NCBI GenBank assembly: GCA_040268355.1
Contig: JAWRIT010000121.1
Span: forward strand, 1-43,569
DNA from: UBA1367 sp040268355
GTDB taxonomy: Bacteria > Actinomycetota > Coriobacteriia > Coriobacteriales > Atopobiaceae
Direction of reading: 5' to 3'
DNA: 43,569 nucleotides
Under the pieces are notes generated by a model. The model was given only the letters and a program-made list of their open reading frames with translations, was not told where the DNA came from and did no database searches. Positions 10,253-18,167 of the stretch are shown here, piece after piece; positions within the stretch are counted from its first letter, which is position 1, and the number at the start of each line of letters is the position of its first letter. The position numbers were made by a program, and so were the translations under genes.

Positions 10253-10840
10253 CTAGAGCAGGCCGATGTCCGAAGGGGGCCAATAGATGCAGGTGGCTCG
10301 TGCCTTGACCGTGTCGAGGGGGATGGCCCCGAAGTAGCGCGAGTCGAGGGAGTTCGTGCGGTTGTCGCCCATCACCCACACGCAGCCCTCGGGCACCGTG
10401 TAGGGATAGGAGACGTCCGCGTCGAGGGTGCTGGCATGGCCGTCGATCTCGAAGGACGGCTTCTTCTGGGCGTAGGGCTCGTCGAGGGGCTCCCCGTCGA
10501 CGTAGACCGACCCGTCGCGCAAATCGACCACCTGGCCGCCCGTGGCGATCACGCGCTTGACGAGGTTGACGTCGGGGTCCTCGGGATCGTCGAAGAAGAC
10601 GATGTCGCCCTGCTGCGGGGGACTCCACCGCAGGCTGAGCTTCTCCCCGATGACCCGGTCTCCCAGCTGGATGGTCTCGAGCATCGAGCCGGTCGGGACC
10701 TCGAAGCCCTCCGCCACGAAGAGCCGGAAGACGAAGGCGATCACCAGGGCGCTGACGATCATGGTCACGTCGAACAGCCTCATGAGACCTCCGCGATCCC
10801 TGTCGGGCTGGTCGTCCGTTCGCTCTTCTGCCTCGCTCAT
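10253..10840 (-). CDS. lepB: Signal peptidase I
   Basis: This membrane protease cleaves signal peptides from exported proteins. The 195-residue protein has one N-terminal membrane segment (residues about 22-43) and the S26 family boxes: the nucleophile serine in PTGSMLETI (box B), the general-base lysine in VNLVKRVIA (box D), and GDNRTNSLDSRYFG (box E). Its start overlaps the trmD stop by four bases (ATGA), so it is translationally coupled. In related genomes lepB usually follows rplS; here it follows trmD directly. Confidence 0.95.
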   Translation of the reverse strand: MSEAEERTDDQPDRDRGGLMRLFDVTMIVSALVIAFVFRLFVAEGFEVPTGSMLETIQLGDRVIGEKLSLRWSPPQQGDIVFFDDPEDPDVNLVKRVIATGGQVVDLRDGSVYVDGEPLDEPYAQKKPSFEIDGHASTLDADVSYPYTVPEGCVWVMGDNRTNSLDSRYFGAIPLDTVKARATCIYWPPSDIGLL

Positions 10841-11604
10841 GCTCGCGCATCCTCCTCGTTGCCTGTCTCTGCCGCCCTCAGGTGGAGCTCAGAGGCCACC
10901 AGCGCCCGCTCCGATGCCGTGAGTGACGCATCGTCCAGCAGGTCGGGCCGCATGCGGACGGTGCGCACAAGCGCGCTCTCGCGCCTCCAGGCCGCCACGG
11001 CCCCGTGGTCGCCCGAGAGTAGCACGTCGGGCACGCGCATGCCACGGTAGGTGGCCGGTCTCGTGTACTGGGCGTACTCGAGCAGGCCGTCTGTGAACGA
11101 CTCGTCCTCGGCGCTCGCCGCGTCGCCGAGCGCGCCCGGCAGGAGCCGCACCACGGCGTCGGTGAGCGCGAGCGCGGCGAGCTCGCCCCCCGTCAGCACG
11201 TAGTCGCCAAGGGAGAGGACCTCGTCGGCGAGCGCGTAGCACCGCTCGTCGATGCCCTCGTAGCGCCCGCAGACGCACAGGATGCGCCGCTTCTGCGCGA
11301 GACGCCGTGCAGTGCGCTGCGTGAGGGGCTCCCCGCACGGCGAGAAGAACACGACATGGGCGGGATCCGCCGAAAGCCCCTGGACGGCCTCCACGGCCTC
11401 AAAGATGGGCTCGGGCTTCATGAGCATGCCCTGGCCTCCCCCGAAGGGCGCGTCGTCGACCGTGCGGTGGCGGTCGTGCGTCCAGGTGCGCAGGTCATGC
11501 GCATGGAACTCGAAGATGCCCGCCTCGTGCGCCCGACCCAGAATCGATGCCGACACGTAGCTCGCGAACACCTGGGGAATCACCGAGATGACGTCAAAGC
11601 GCAT
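10837..11604 (-). CDS. trmD: tRNA (guanine-N1)-methyltransferase
   Basis: TrmD methylates G37 of tRNAs that read CNN codons, preventing frameshifts. The 255-residue protein has the SPOUT-type features of the family: the MRFDVISVIPQVF opening, DDAPFGGGQGMLMKPEP, CGRYEGIDER, and LSLGDYVLTGGELAAL at the S-adenosylmethionine knot. It starts 6 bases after the rimM stop and overlaps lepB at its end. Confidence 0.97.
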   Translation of the reverse strand: MRFDVISVIPQVFASYVSASILGRAHEAGIFEFHAHDLRTWTHDRHRTVDDAPFGGGQGMLMKPEPIFEAVEAVQGLSADPAHVVFFSPCGEPLTQRTARRLAQKRRILCVCGRYEGIDERCYALADEVLSLGDYVLTGGELAALALTDAVVRLLPGALGDAASAEDESFTDGLLEYAQYTRPATYRGMRVPDVLLSGDHGAVAAWRRESALVRTVRMRPDLLDDASLTASERALVASELHLRAAETGNEEDARA

Positions 11605-11610
11605 GGTTGG

Positions 11611-12135
11611 TCACACACCCTCCGTGGCGATCGTGCCCTCGGGCACCCGAACCTCGATGGGGCCGCGCGCGGGCACCTCGGAGACGACCTCGTCGACGAC
11701 CGGGACCAGCAGCTCGCCGAGACGTCCGCGGATCACCCACACGTCATTGGCGGGACCCACCATGACCTCGGCTATCGTGCCAAGCTCGCCATGGCGAGCG
11801 TCGGTGACGCTGCGCCCGAGCAGCGCGTCGGCGTCATGCAGCGCGAGGTCGGCCGGAAGGTCGCTCACGTCGGCGAGCAGGCTGGAACCCACGAGCTCCT
11901 GCGCGTCCGCGATTCCTGAGGAACCCGAGAGGCGAACCACCTCACCGGGCCCGCCTGACGAGCGCAGGGACTCGACGCGGCGCCACCGCGACCTTGTGAG
12001 GGGAGGCGGCACGACCGCCACCCGCATGCCCGCGCACAGCAGAGAGGGAAGGCCGTGAACGGGAACCGTCACGACCTCCCCCCTCTTCCCGTATGGCTTG
12101 ACCACACGCGCTATGGCTCGAAAGTGCGCACGCAA
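11611..12135 (-). CDS. rimM: Ribosome maturation factor RimM
   Basis: RimM helps assemble the 30S head with S19. The family motif is visible as IARVVKPYGKRGEVVTV near the N-terminus, and the PRC-barrel half as LGRSVTDARHGELGTIAEVM...VWVIRG and LLVPVVDEVV. No ATG or GTG fits well. A TTG at 12135, four bases after the khpA stop, gives MRAHFRAIARV and a normal length of 174 residues; the ribosome site is weak, so translation is probably coupled to khpA. The start is inferred, the gene is not in doubt. Confidence 0.92.
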   Translation of the reverse strand: MRAHFRAIARVVKPYGKRGEVVTVPVHGLPSLLCAGMRVAVVPPPLTRSRWRRVESLRSSGGPGEVVRLSGSSGIADAQELVGSSLLADVSDLPADLALHDADALLGRSVTDARHGELGTIAEVMVGPANDVWVIRGRLGELLVPVVDEVVSEVPARGPIEVRVPEGTIATEGV

Positions 12136-12139
12136 GCTC

Positions 12140-12436
12140 TTATCCCAGAACCTCGACCTCGACGGAGGTGCCCACGCGCGATCCCAGCGCGCGTGCGAGC
12201 GTGCGAATCGCCTTGATCGTGCGGCCCCGGCGGCCAATGACGCGGCCGGCATCCTCCTCGGCACAGCTCACCTCGATGAGCGCGCCCTCGGGACCGTCGG
12301 TCACGTCAAGAGAGACGGCCTCGTCGTTGCTCACGAGGCCACACACGATGTACTCGACGAGGTCCGCCACCTTGTCTGAGGGCATCTCGGAGGTGACGAT
12401 GTCGTCTGCTGCGCGTTCAGTCATCTCTTCGGTCAC
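12140..12436 (-). CDS. khpA: KH-domain RNA-binding protein (KhpA/YlqC family)
   Basis: KhpA-type proteins bind RNA and, in some Gram-positives, act with KhpB in cell elongation control. The 98-residue protein carries the GxxG loop in GRVIGRRGRTIKAIRTLARA, preceded by an acidic N-terminus longer than usual by about 15 residues (MTEEMTERAADDIVTSEM). The start is GTG at 12436 with GAGGAG 8 bases upstream; an ATG at 12424 is an alternative with a poorer site. It lies between rpsP and rimM as in most Gram-positives. Confidence 0.93.
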   Translation of the reverse strand: MTEEMTERAADDIVTSEMPSDKVADLVEYIVCGLVSNDEAVSLDVTDGPEGALIEVSCAEEDAGRVIGRRGRTIKAIRTLARALGSRVGTSVEVEVLG

Positions 12437-12441
12437 GGAAC

Positions 12442-12759
12442 CTACTCCTCTGAGGCGGCTGCTGCGGCCTTCGCGGCAGCCTTCTTGGAGAGCTTCTGCT
12501 TCTTCTCGGGGGCGGGGGCGTCGGAGCGCGCGATGTCGATGAGGTGCGCGACGGCGTTGGACGGCTGGGCGCCCTTGGCGATCCAGGCATCGATCTTCTC
12601 GAGGTCAAGGTCGATGGTCTTGGGCGTGGTCAGCGGGTTGTAACGACCGACGAGCTCGATGTAGCGGCCGTCACGCGGCATGCGGCCATCGGCGACGACG
12701 ACACGGTAGAACGGGCGCTTCTTGGCACCATGGCGGGCCAGGCGAATCTTGACTGCCAA
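12442..12759 (-). CDS. rpsP: 30S ribosomal protein S16
   Basis: S16 is an early assembly protein of the 30S subunit. The core AVKIRLARHGAKKRPFYRVVVADGR and GRYNPL are diagnostic. The start is TTG at 12759, with GGAGGAG 6 bases upstream; the longer ATG start would add 21 unrelated residues. The 105-residue product has a Lys/Ala-rich tail of about 20 residues (KKQKLSKKAAAKAAAAASEE), common in actinobacteria. It heads the rpsP-khpA-rimM-trmD-lepB operon. Confidence 0.97.
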   Translation of the reverse strand: MAVKIRLARHGAKKRPFYRVVVADGRMPRDGRYIELVGRYNPLTTPKTIDLDLEKIDAWIAKGAQPSNAVAHLIDIARSDAPAPEKKQKLSKKAAAKAAAAASEE

Positions 12760-12833
12760 TGAAAACTCCTCCAGACAGGCGGCGCACGCAGACGGTTTGG
12801 TTTGACCGCGCCGCAGGGTCACAAACGAACACT

Positions 12834-12861
12834 ATGATACGTCACTGTCGTGTGGGCGCAA
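12834..12861 (-). promoter_or_regulatory. Promoter of the rpsP operon
   Basis: On the minus strand, TTGCGC (12856-12861) and TATCAT (12834-12839) are 16 bases apart. The start would be near 12827, giving a leader of about 68 bases before the TTG start of rpsP. Confidence 0.6.
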
Positions 12862-12924
12862 GGTGCAGTTTTTGTGAACCGACGGGACGGCACCGAGCAG
12901 AATCGAGCGACTTTCGTGCAGTTC

Positions 12925-12948
12925 AGGGCCTTTTAAGTAAATGGCCCT
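12925..12948 (+). promoter_or_regulatory. Inverted repeat upstream of the response regulator
   Basis: AGGGCC (12925-12930) and GGCCCT (12943-12948) form a perfect dyad separated by 12 AT-rich bases (TTTTAAGTAAAT). It lies 42 bases ahead of the response regulator start, in the place where its promoter -10 would be. It could be an operator, possibly for autoregulation, or a short RNA hairpin. Confidence 0.4.
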
Positions 12949-12990
12949 AGCATCGGATGCAGCACATCACCGTGACATGGGAGGTCATGC

Positions 12991-13671
<681 letters not shown>

Positions 13672-13689
13672 ACGAGGCGGCATGCAGGC

Positions 13690-13727
13690 CCATCCCTGCC
13701 GATCCGTCGGCTGATCGGCAGGGATGG
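13690..13727 (+). promoter_or_regulatory. Perfect 15-bp hairpin covering the kinase ribosome binding site
   Basis: CCATCCCTGCCGATC (13690-13704) pairs base for base with GATCGGCAGGGATGG (13713-13727), with an 8-base loop. It fills the 58-base gap between the two-component genes. The 3' arm contains the AGGG ribosome site and one of two possible ATG starts (13724); the second ATG is at 13730. If formed, it would hide the ribosome site of the kinase. There is no T-run after it, so a terminator is less likely. Confidence 0.7.
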
Positions 13728-13729
13728 CC

Positions 13730-14974
13730 ATGCTTAAGAAGCTCCGCCGCAAGTTCATCGTCATCGTCATGGCGCTCGTGGGCACGGTCCTGATGGTGGT
13801 CCTCGGCTCCTCGTTCGCCGCGACCTACCATGCGCAGCAGAAGCTCATCGAACGCTCCCTGCTGCATACGCTGAGCGGCGCCACCGACATCCACCTGCTG
13901 CTCACCGACCCGCTCATCGAGCAGGACCGGCAGGGAGGCCTGCTGGGGCTTTTGGTCCAGGCGAGCGCCGACGGGACCGTGCTGCAGGTGAGCGACGCCT
14001 CCATGACCCTCAGCACGAGCGAGCTCTCCACCGTCGTCGACCGGGTGCTCGACGACGGCGAGGCCGAGGGGCGCGACGGCCGGCTGGACCTCGCTTGGAT
14101 GGCGCTCCCGCTCGTCGACGGCCGCTGGCAGATCGCCATCGTGGACACTTCCTCGACGACGACCATCCTGCGCGAGCAGGGCATCCGTGACCTGCAGATC
14201 GTGGGCGTCGCCTTGCTGGCGCTGTTCGGCATCACCCGGTGGCTCGCCGACTGGGCGCTGCGCCCCGTCGAGGCGGCCTGGGACCAGCAGCGCCGCTTTG
14301 TCGCGGACGCCTCCCACGAGCTCAAGACACCGCTTGCGGTCATTCTCGCGAACCTGCAGATACTCGAGTCCGACGAGGGCATCGACGAGGACGCCCGTCG
14401 GTGGGTGAGCAGCTCCGTCGACGAGGCCGCCCACATGAAGACCCTCGTCAACGACCTGCTGCAGCTGGCACGTGCCGACGAGACGGCGGCGGGGGTCGCG
14501 CAGGGCTCCATGCGGCACGAGGACGTCGACCTGACCGAGATGGTCGAGGCGGCCGCGCTGGAGTTCGATGCGGTCGCGTTCGAGCGCGGGTGCCTGCTCG
14601 ACGAGCGCGTCGAGCAGGGGGTGCACGTCACCGGCGACCCCGAGTGGCTCGAGCGGGTCGTGCGCATCCTCATCGACAACGCCTGCAAGTACGCGCGCGA
14701 GGGCACCACCATCGACGTGTCGCTCGCCGTGTCCGCGGGACACGCGACCTTCGTGGTGCACAACCTGGGCACGCCGATCGACGCGGAGGACCTCCCCCAC
14801 GTCTTCGACCGCTTCTGGCGCTCCGACAAGGCCCGCAGCCGCGAGGAGACGGGTGGCTTCGGCCTCGGCCTCGCCATCGCCAAGGGCGTCGTCGACGCGC
14901 ACGGCGGCAAGATCTCCGCCACGAGCACCGCAGATGCCGGAACCAGCTTCACCGTGGTTCTCTCGGCTCTCTGA
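13730..14974 (+). CDS. Sensor histidine kinase
   Basis: This membrane kinase pairs with the upstream response regulator. The 414-residue protein has a membrane segment at about 9-31, an extracellular sensor region to about 150, and a second membrane segment at about 152-172. These are followed by the catalytic core: phospho-acceptor His196 in ASHELKTPLAV, N box LIDNACKYA, DRFWR, and G2 box GGFGLGLAIAKG. The start at 13730 is preferred because AGGG lies 6 bases upstream; the ATG at 13724 would add two residues. The extracellular sensor shows no domain I recognise, so the signal is unknown. Confidence 0.93.
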   Translation: MLKKLRRKFIVIVMALVGTVLMVVLGSSFAATYHAQQKLIERSLLHTLSGATDIHLLLTDPLIEQDRQGGLLGLLVQASADGTVLQVSDASMTLSTSELSTVVDRVLDDGEAEGRDGRLDLAWMALPLVDGRWQIAIVDTSSTTTILREQGIRDLQIVGVALLALFGITRWLADWALRPVEAAWDQQRRFVADASHELKTPLAVILANLQILESDEGIDEDARRWVSSSVDEAAHMKTLVNDLLQLARADETAAGVAQGSMRHEDVDLTEMVEAAALEFDAVAFERGCLLDERVEQGVHVTGDPEWLERVVRILIDNACKYAREGTTIDVSLAVSAGHATFVVHNLGTPIDAEDLPHVFDRFWRSDKARSREETGGFGLGLAIAKGVVDAHGGKISATSTADAGTSFTVVLSAL

Positions 14975-14996
14975 AGGGTGCGGCGGGGCGGCGTCG

Positions 14997-15002
14997 TATA
15001 CT
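14997..15002 (+). promoter_or_regulatory. Candidate -10 for a leaderless dinB transcript
   Basis: TATACT ends six bases before the dinB ATG at 15009, which would place the RNA start at or next to the ATG. The -35 region (about 14974-14979, TGAAGG) is weak. No good Shine-Dalgarno sequence is seen before dinB, which fits leaderless translation, common in actinobacteria. Confidence 0.4.
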
Positions 15003-15008
15003 TGGGCC

Positions 15009-16271
15009 ATGCAGCACGAAGCGCAGGACATACCCTGGGAGGGCCGCGCCATCGGCCTGATGGACCTCGACGCGTTCTTCTCGTCGGTCGAGCAGCTCGA
15101 CCATCCCGAGTGGCGTGGCAAGCCCGTCATCGTGGGCGGCTCGCCCGAGCGGCGCGGCGTGGTGTCGACCGCCTCGTACGAGGCGCGCACCTTTGGCGTG
15201 CACTCCGCGATGCCCTCGTGGCAGGCGCGGCGCCTCTGTCCGAACGCCATCTGGACGAGCGGGAACTTCCCGCGCTACCGAGAGCTCTCCCGCAAGGTGA
15301 TGGCCATCCTGCTTGACGAGACGCCGCTCGTCGAGCAGGTCTCCATCGACGAGGCCTTCTTCGACGTGAGTCCCGGGCGGTTCTCCCACGAGAGCCCCCT
15401 GGCGATCTGCCAGCGCATCCAGCGGCGCGTCCGGGCGCTGGGCATCACCTGCTCGATCGGGATCGGGGTGAACAAGACGGTGGCCAAGATCGCCTCGGAC
15501 CGACAAAAGCCCCAGGGCCTGACCGTCGTGCTGCCGGGAACCGAGGAGGCCTTCCTTGCTCCGCTGCCCGTGCGCACCTTGAGCGGCATCGGGGCGTCGA
15601 GCGAGCGACGGCTCAAGGAGTTGGGGATCCAGACGCTCGGCCAGCTCGCCTCGCAGGACGTCGCACGCATGCGCTCCCTCTTTGGCGTCGCGGGGCCGCG
15701 CATGGTCGAGCGCGCCGCCGGACGGGAGCACGCACGCGTCCGCGCCGCCGACGAGCCCGAGGAGGTCAAGTCCGTCTCGAGCGAGCGCACCTTTGCCAAC
15801 GACCTCACGACTACCGACGAGCTCGAGGCGGCGGTCGACTACGTGAGCGCCCTCACAGGGGCCCGTCTTCGCAAGAAGGGGCTTGCCGGGACGCAGGTGA
15901 CCCTCAAGCTCAAGTTCGATATCCACCACACCCACACCGCCCAGCGCCAGCTCGACGAGCCGACCGACGACGAGCACGTCTTCGGGCGCGTCGCGCGCGA
16001 GCTGCTTAAGGGGCTCTGGCGCGAGGGCACGGGCGTGCGACTGGTCGGCGTCGGTCTCGGCGGCTTCGACGGGACCCGTCCCCAGCAGCTGGGGCTGTTC
16101 TCTGATGCGGGCACCCTCGCCGAGGACGCCCGCGCGCGCGACACGCGCGCCCTCTCGACGGCGACGGACGACATCCGTCGGCGCTTCGGCGACGATGCGC
16201 TGAGTTATGGCAGGGACCTGCGCTTTCGCTCAACCGAGTCGGACACGGCCCCGCTCGACGGACGCGAGTGA
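15009..16271 (+). CDS. dinB: DNA polymerase IV (Y-family, DinB)
   Basis: Pol IV copies damaged DNA at low fidelity. The 420-residue protein has the catalytic acidic motifs DLDAFFSSVEQ (near residue 20) and SIDEAFFD (near 115). It also has the helix-hairpin-helix segment LSGIGASSERRLKELGIQTLGQL and a little-finger domain with SVSSERTF. The C-terminus has QQLGLF, a plausible sliding-clamp binding motif. The start at 15009 is the first Met of the conserved region. The gene lies 34 bases after the histidine kinase and ends only 7 bases from the convergent rsfS, with no terminator between. Confidence 0.95.
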   Translation: MQHEAQDIPWEGRAIGLMDLDAFFSSVEQLDHPEWRGKPVIVGGSPERRGVVSTASYEARTFGVHSAMPSWQARRLCPNAIWTSGNFPRYRELSRKVMAILLDETPLVEQVSIDEAFFDVSPGRFSHESPLAICQRIQRRVRALGITCSIGIGVNKTVAKIASDRQKPQGLTVVLPGTEEAFLAPLPVRTLSGIGASSERRLKELGIQTLGQLASQDVARMRSLFGVAGPRMVERAAGREHARVRAADEPEEVKSVSSERTFANDLTTTDELEAAVDYVSALTGARLRKKGLAGTQVTLKLKFDIHHTHTAQRQLDEPTDDEHVFGRVARELLKGLWREGTGVRLVGVGLGGFDGTRPQQLGLFSDAGTLAEDARARDTRALSTATDDIRRRFGDDALSYGRDLRFRSTESDTAPLDGRE

Positions 16272-16278
16272 GCGAGCG

Positions 16279-16698
16279 CTACGCCACGGGCACGTCCCGC
16301 AGACGCTCCCCCTCGCTCAGCCACTCGGTCTTTGGGGTGGCTCCCTCGAGGTCCAGCCACACATGCGGCGCGTCGCCCCACAGGCGCTCCAGGCGATAGA
16401 AGTCACGGGCCTCCTCACGGAAGACGTGGACCACCACCGCACCATAGTCGACAAGCACCCAGTTGGCGCCCGCCCGCCCCTCGACCGACAGGGGCTTCTC
16501 GCCGCAGTTCAGGCGGATCTTCTCCTCGATCTCCTCGGTGACGGCGTCCATCATGGGCTTGTTCGCCACGGTGCAGATCACGAAGTGGGTGCAGGCGTCC
16601 GAGCGGCCCGTGAGGTCGAGCACGAGGATGTCGGTGGCCTTCTTGGCGTCTGCCGCAGTCGCGGCGATCTTTGCCAACTCGAGCGGTGTCACGGTCAT
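16279..16698 (-). CDS. rsfS: Ribosomal silencing factor RsfS
   Basis: RsfS binds L14 and blocks subunit joining when nutrients are low. The 139-residue protein shows the family pattern DILVLDLTGRSDACTHFVICT, then VEGRAGANWVLVDYGAVVVHVFREEARDFYRLERLWGDAP. Its start overlaps the yqeK stop by four bases (ATGA). The C-terminal 20 residues (TPKTEWLSEGERLRDVPVA) are a small extension. It is the last gene of the obgE-proB-nadD-yqeK-rsfS string. Confidence 0.96.
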   Translation of the reverse strand: MTVTPLELAKIAATAADAKKATDILVLDLTGRSDACTHFVICTVANKPMMDAVTEEIEEKIRLNCGEKPLSVEGRAGANWVLVDYGAVVVHVFREEARDFYRLERLWGDAPHVWLDLEGATPKTEWLSEGERLRDVPVA

Positions 16699-17372
16699 GA
16701 ACGCTCCTGTTCCTTGTGGGTCCTGCGACGCAGGACGAGCTGATTGTAGATGTCAAGCGTACCCGGATACAGGTAGCGCTCGGTGTCGATCACGTAGGCG
16801 ATCCCGCGGGCGAACGACGCCCAGAACACCTCGGCAAGGGGGGCGCGGGCGTCGACCAAATCGCGCACCGCGCGGATCGCCGCCACGTCGCGGCGGCCCG
16901 GCTCGATGCCGTCGGCGACGAAGATCACCATGTCGAGGTCCGTCATGTCGGCGTGCCCCACGGTGTGACGCTCGATGGCCTGCCACACCGGAGCTCCCAG
17001 CTCGGGATAGCGCGCGGGAAGGTGGCGCGCCGCCGTCAGGCCGTGCAGGAGCGGCTGGACCAGCTGCGGCTCGACGCCCAGATCCACGCCGAGGCGCCGC
17101 GCGAGGGCGATCTGCTCGTCCGGGGAGAGCACCTTGTCCCAGTCGTGCAGGATGCCTGCCAAGCGGGCGTCAAGCGGGTCCACCCCATAGGCGAGCGCCA
17201 TCTGCTCGGCCGTGCGCGCGACCGAGAGCGAGTGCCGGTAGCGCTGGGGCTTTTGCCGCTCCATGTGCGCCTGCAGGTCCGCCTCCAGGCGTGCGACGAG
17301 CTCGCGTCCCTCCCGGTCGTAGGGAGCCTCGCCCACCGAGAGCGCCCATCCTGCGGACGGAGCCTGGGCCAT
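16695..17372 (-). CDS. yqeK: HD-domain hydrolase, YqeK family (probable Ap4A hydrolase)
   Basis: YqeK proteins cleave diadenosine tetraphosphate symmetrically to two ADP. The 225-residue protein has the HD-domain motifs RYRHSLSVARTA, AGILHDWDKVL and the later HTVGHADMTDLDMVIFVADGIEPGR. The start codon overlaps the nadD stop (GTGATG), and GAGGG lies just upstream; GTG at 17375 is an equal alternative. The N-terminal 25 residues are an extension. NadD-YqeK-RsfS is a widely conserved order in Gram-positives. Confidence 0.92.
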   Translation of the reverse strand: MAQAPSAGWALSVGEAPYDREGRELVARLEADLQAHMERQKPQRYRHSLSVARTAEQMALAYGVDPLDARLAGILHDWDKVLSPDEQIALARRLGVDLGVEPQLVQPLLHGLTAARHLPARYPELGAPVWQAIERHTVGHADMTDLDMVIFVADGIEPGRRDVAAIRAVRDLVDARAPLAEVFWASFARGIAYVIDTERYLYPGTLDIYNQLVLRRRTHKEQERS

Positions 17373-18115
17373 CACGCATCACCCTCCCTCTGCTGGCCGT
17401 AGTGCCCTGCCGTGGCCCCATAGAGCTTGTGCTTGTGGATGTAGCCCGTCACCGAGTCGGGAGTGAGGTAGCGCAGGCTCTTGCCGGCACGCACCCGCCC
17501 GCGCAGGTAGCTCGACGAGATGGAGAGCGCCGGGACCTCAAGGTAGGTGACGTCGAAGCCGTGGTCGCTCCCTCCGAAGGCCGCTTCGGCGAGCGCGAGG
17601 TCGTATCCTGGGCGGGTGGCGCCCACCAGGTGACACAGGCGCGCTATCGTCTCGGCGTCGCGCCAGGTCACGACCTCGGCGATGGCGTCCGCACCAGAGA
17701 TGAAGTAGAACTCGACGTTGTCGGGATAGAGCGCCCGCAGGCGCTGCAGGGTGTCTGCCGTGTAGGTCACGCCCTCGCGGTCGACCTCGAAGCGGCTCGC
17801 CAAGAAGTGCGGGTTGTCCGAGGTCGCGAGCAGCGTCATGGCGTAGCGGTCCTCGCCCGAGCTCACGCGCAGGTGCTGCTTGAAGGCGGGGTTTCCCGCA
17901 GGCATGAAGACGACCGTGTCCAGCGAGAGCTCGTCGAAGGCCGCCTCCGCGGCGACCAGGTGGCCATGGTGGATGGGGTCGAAGGTGCCACCCATGATGC
18001 CCAGCCGATAGGTGCGTCCACCATCCTGGCCAAGAACCGGCAGGTCATGCTGGAGGTCCGCTCGCCTTGCGGTCCCTCCGTCGGCGGGACTTCCTGCGCC
18101 GCTGTCGCTCGTCAC
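17372..18115 (-). CDS. nadD: Nicotinate-nucleotide adenylyltransferase
   Basis: NadD joins nicotinate mononucleotide with ATP to make deamido-NAD. The nucleotidyl-transferase motif GIMGGTFDPIHHGHLVAAE and the C-terminal SISSSYLRGRVRAGKSLRYL (the ISST/R-type motif) are clear. The start at GTG 18115 has AGAGGAG 8 bases upstream and gives 247 residues. This leaves about 40 residues of Ser/Gly-rich N-terminal extension ahead of the core; no better start lies closer. It follows proB after 52 bases and overlaps yqeK. Confidence 0.94.
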   Translation of the reverse strand: MTSDSGAGSPADGGTARRADLQHDLPVLGQDGGRTYRLGIMGGTFDPIHHGHLVAAEAAFDELSLDTVVFMPAGNPAFKQHLRVSSGEDRYAMTLLATSDNPHFLASRFEVDREGVTYTADTLQRLRALYPDNVEFYFISGADAIAEVVTWRDAETIARLCHLVGATRPGYDLALAEAAFGGSDHGFDVTYLEVPALSISSSYLRGRVRAGKSLRYLTPDSVTGYIHKHKLYGATAGHYGQQREGDA

Positions 18116-18167
18116 CCGTCTCGCTCCTCTCGTTGGCCCGACACCACGCGAAGACGCCTGCCTTCGC

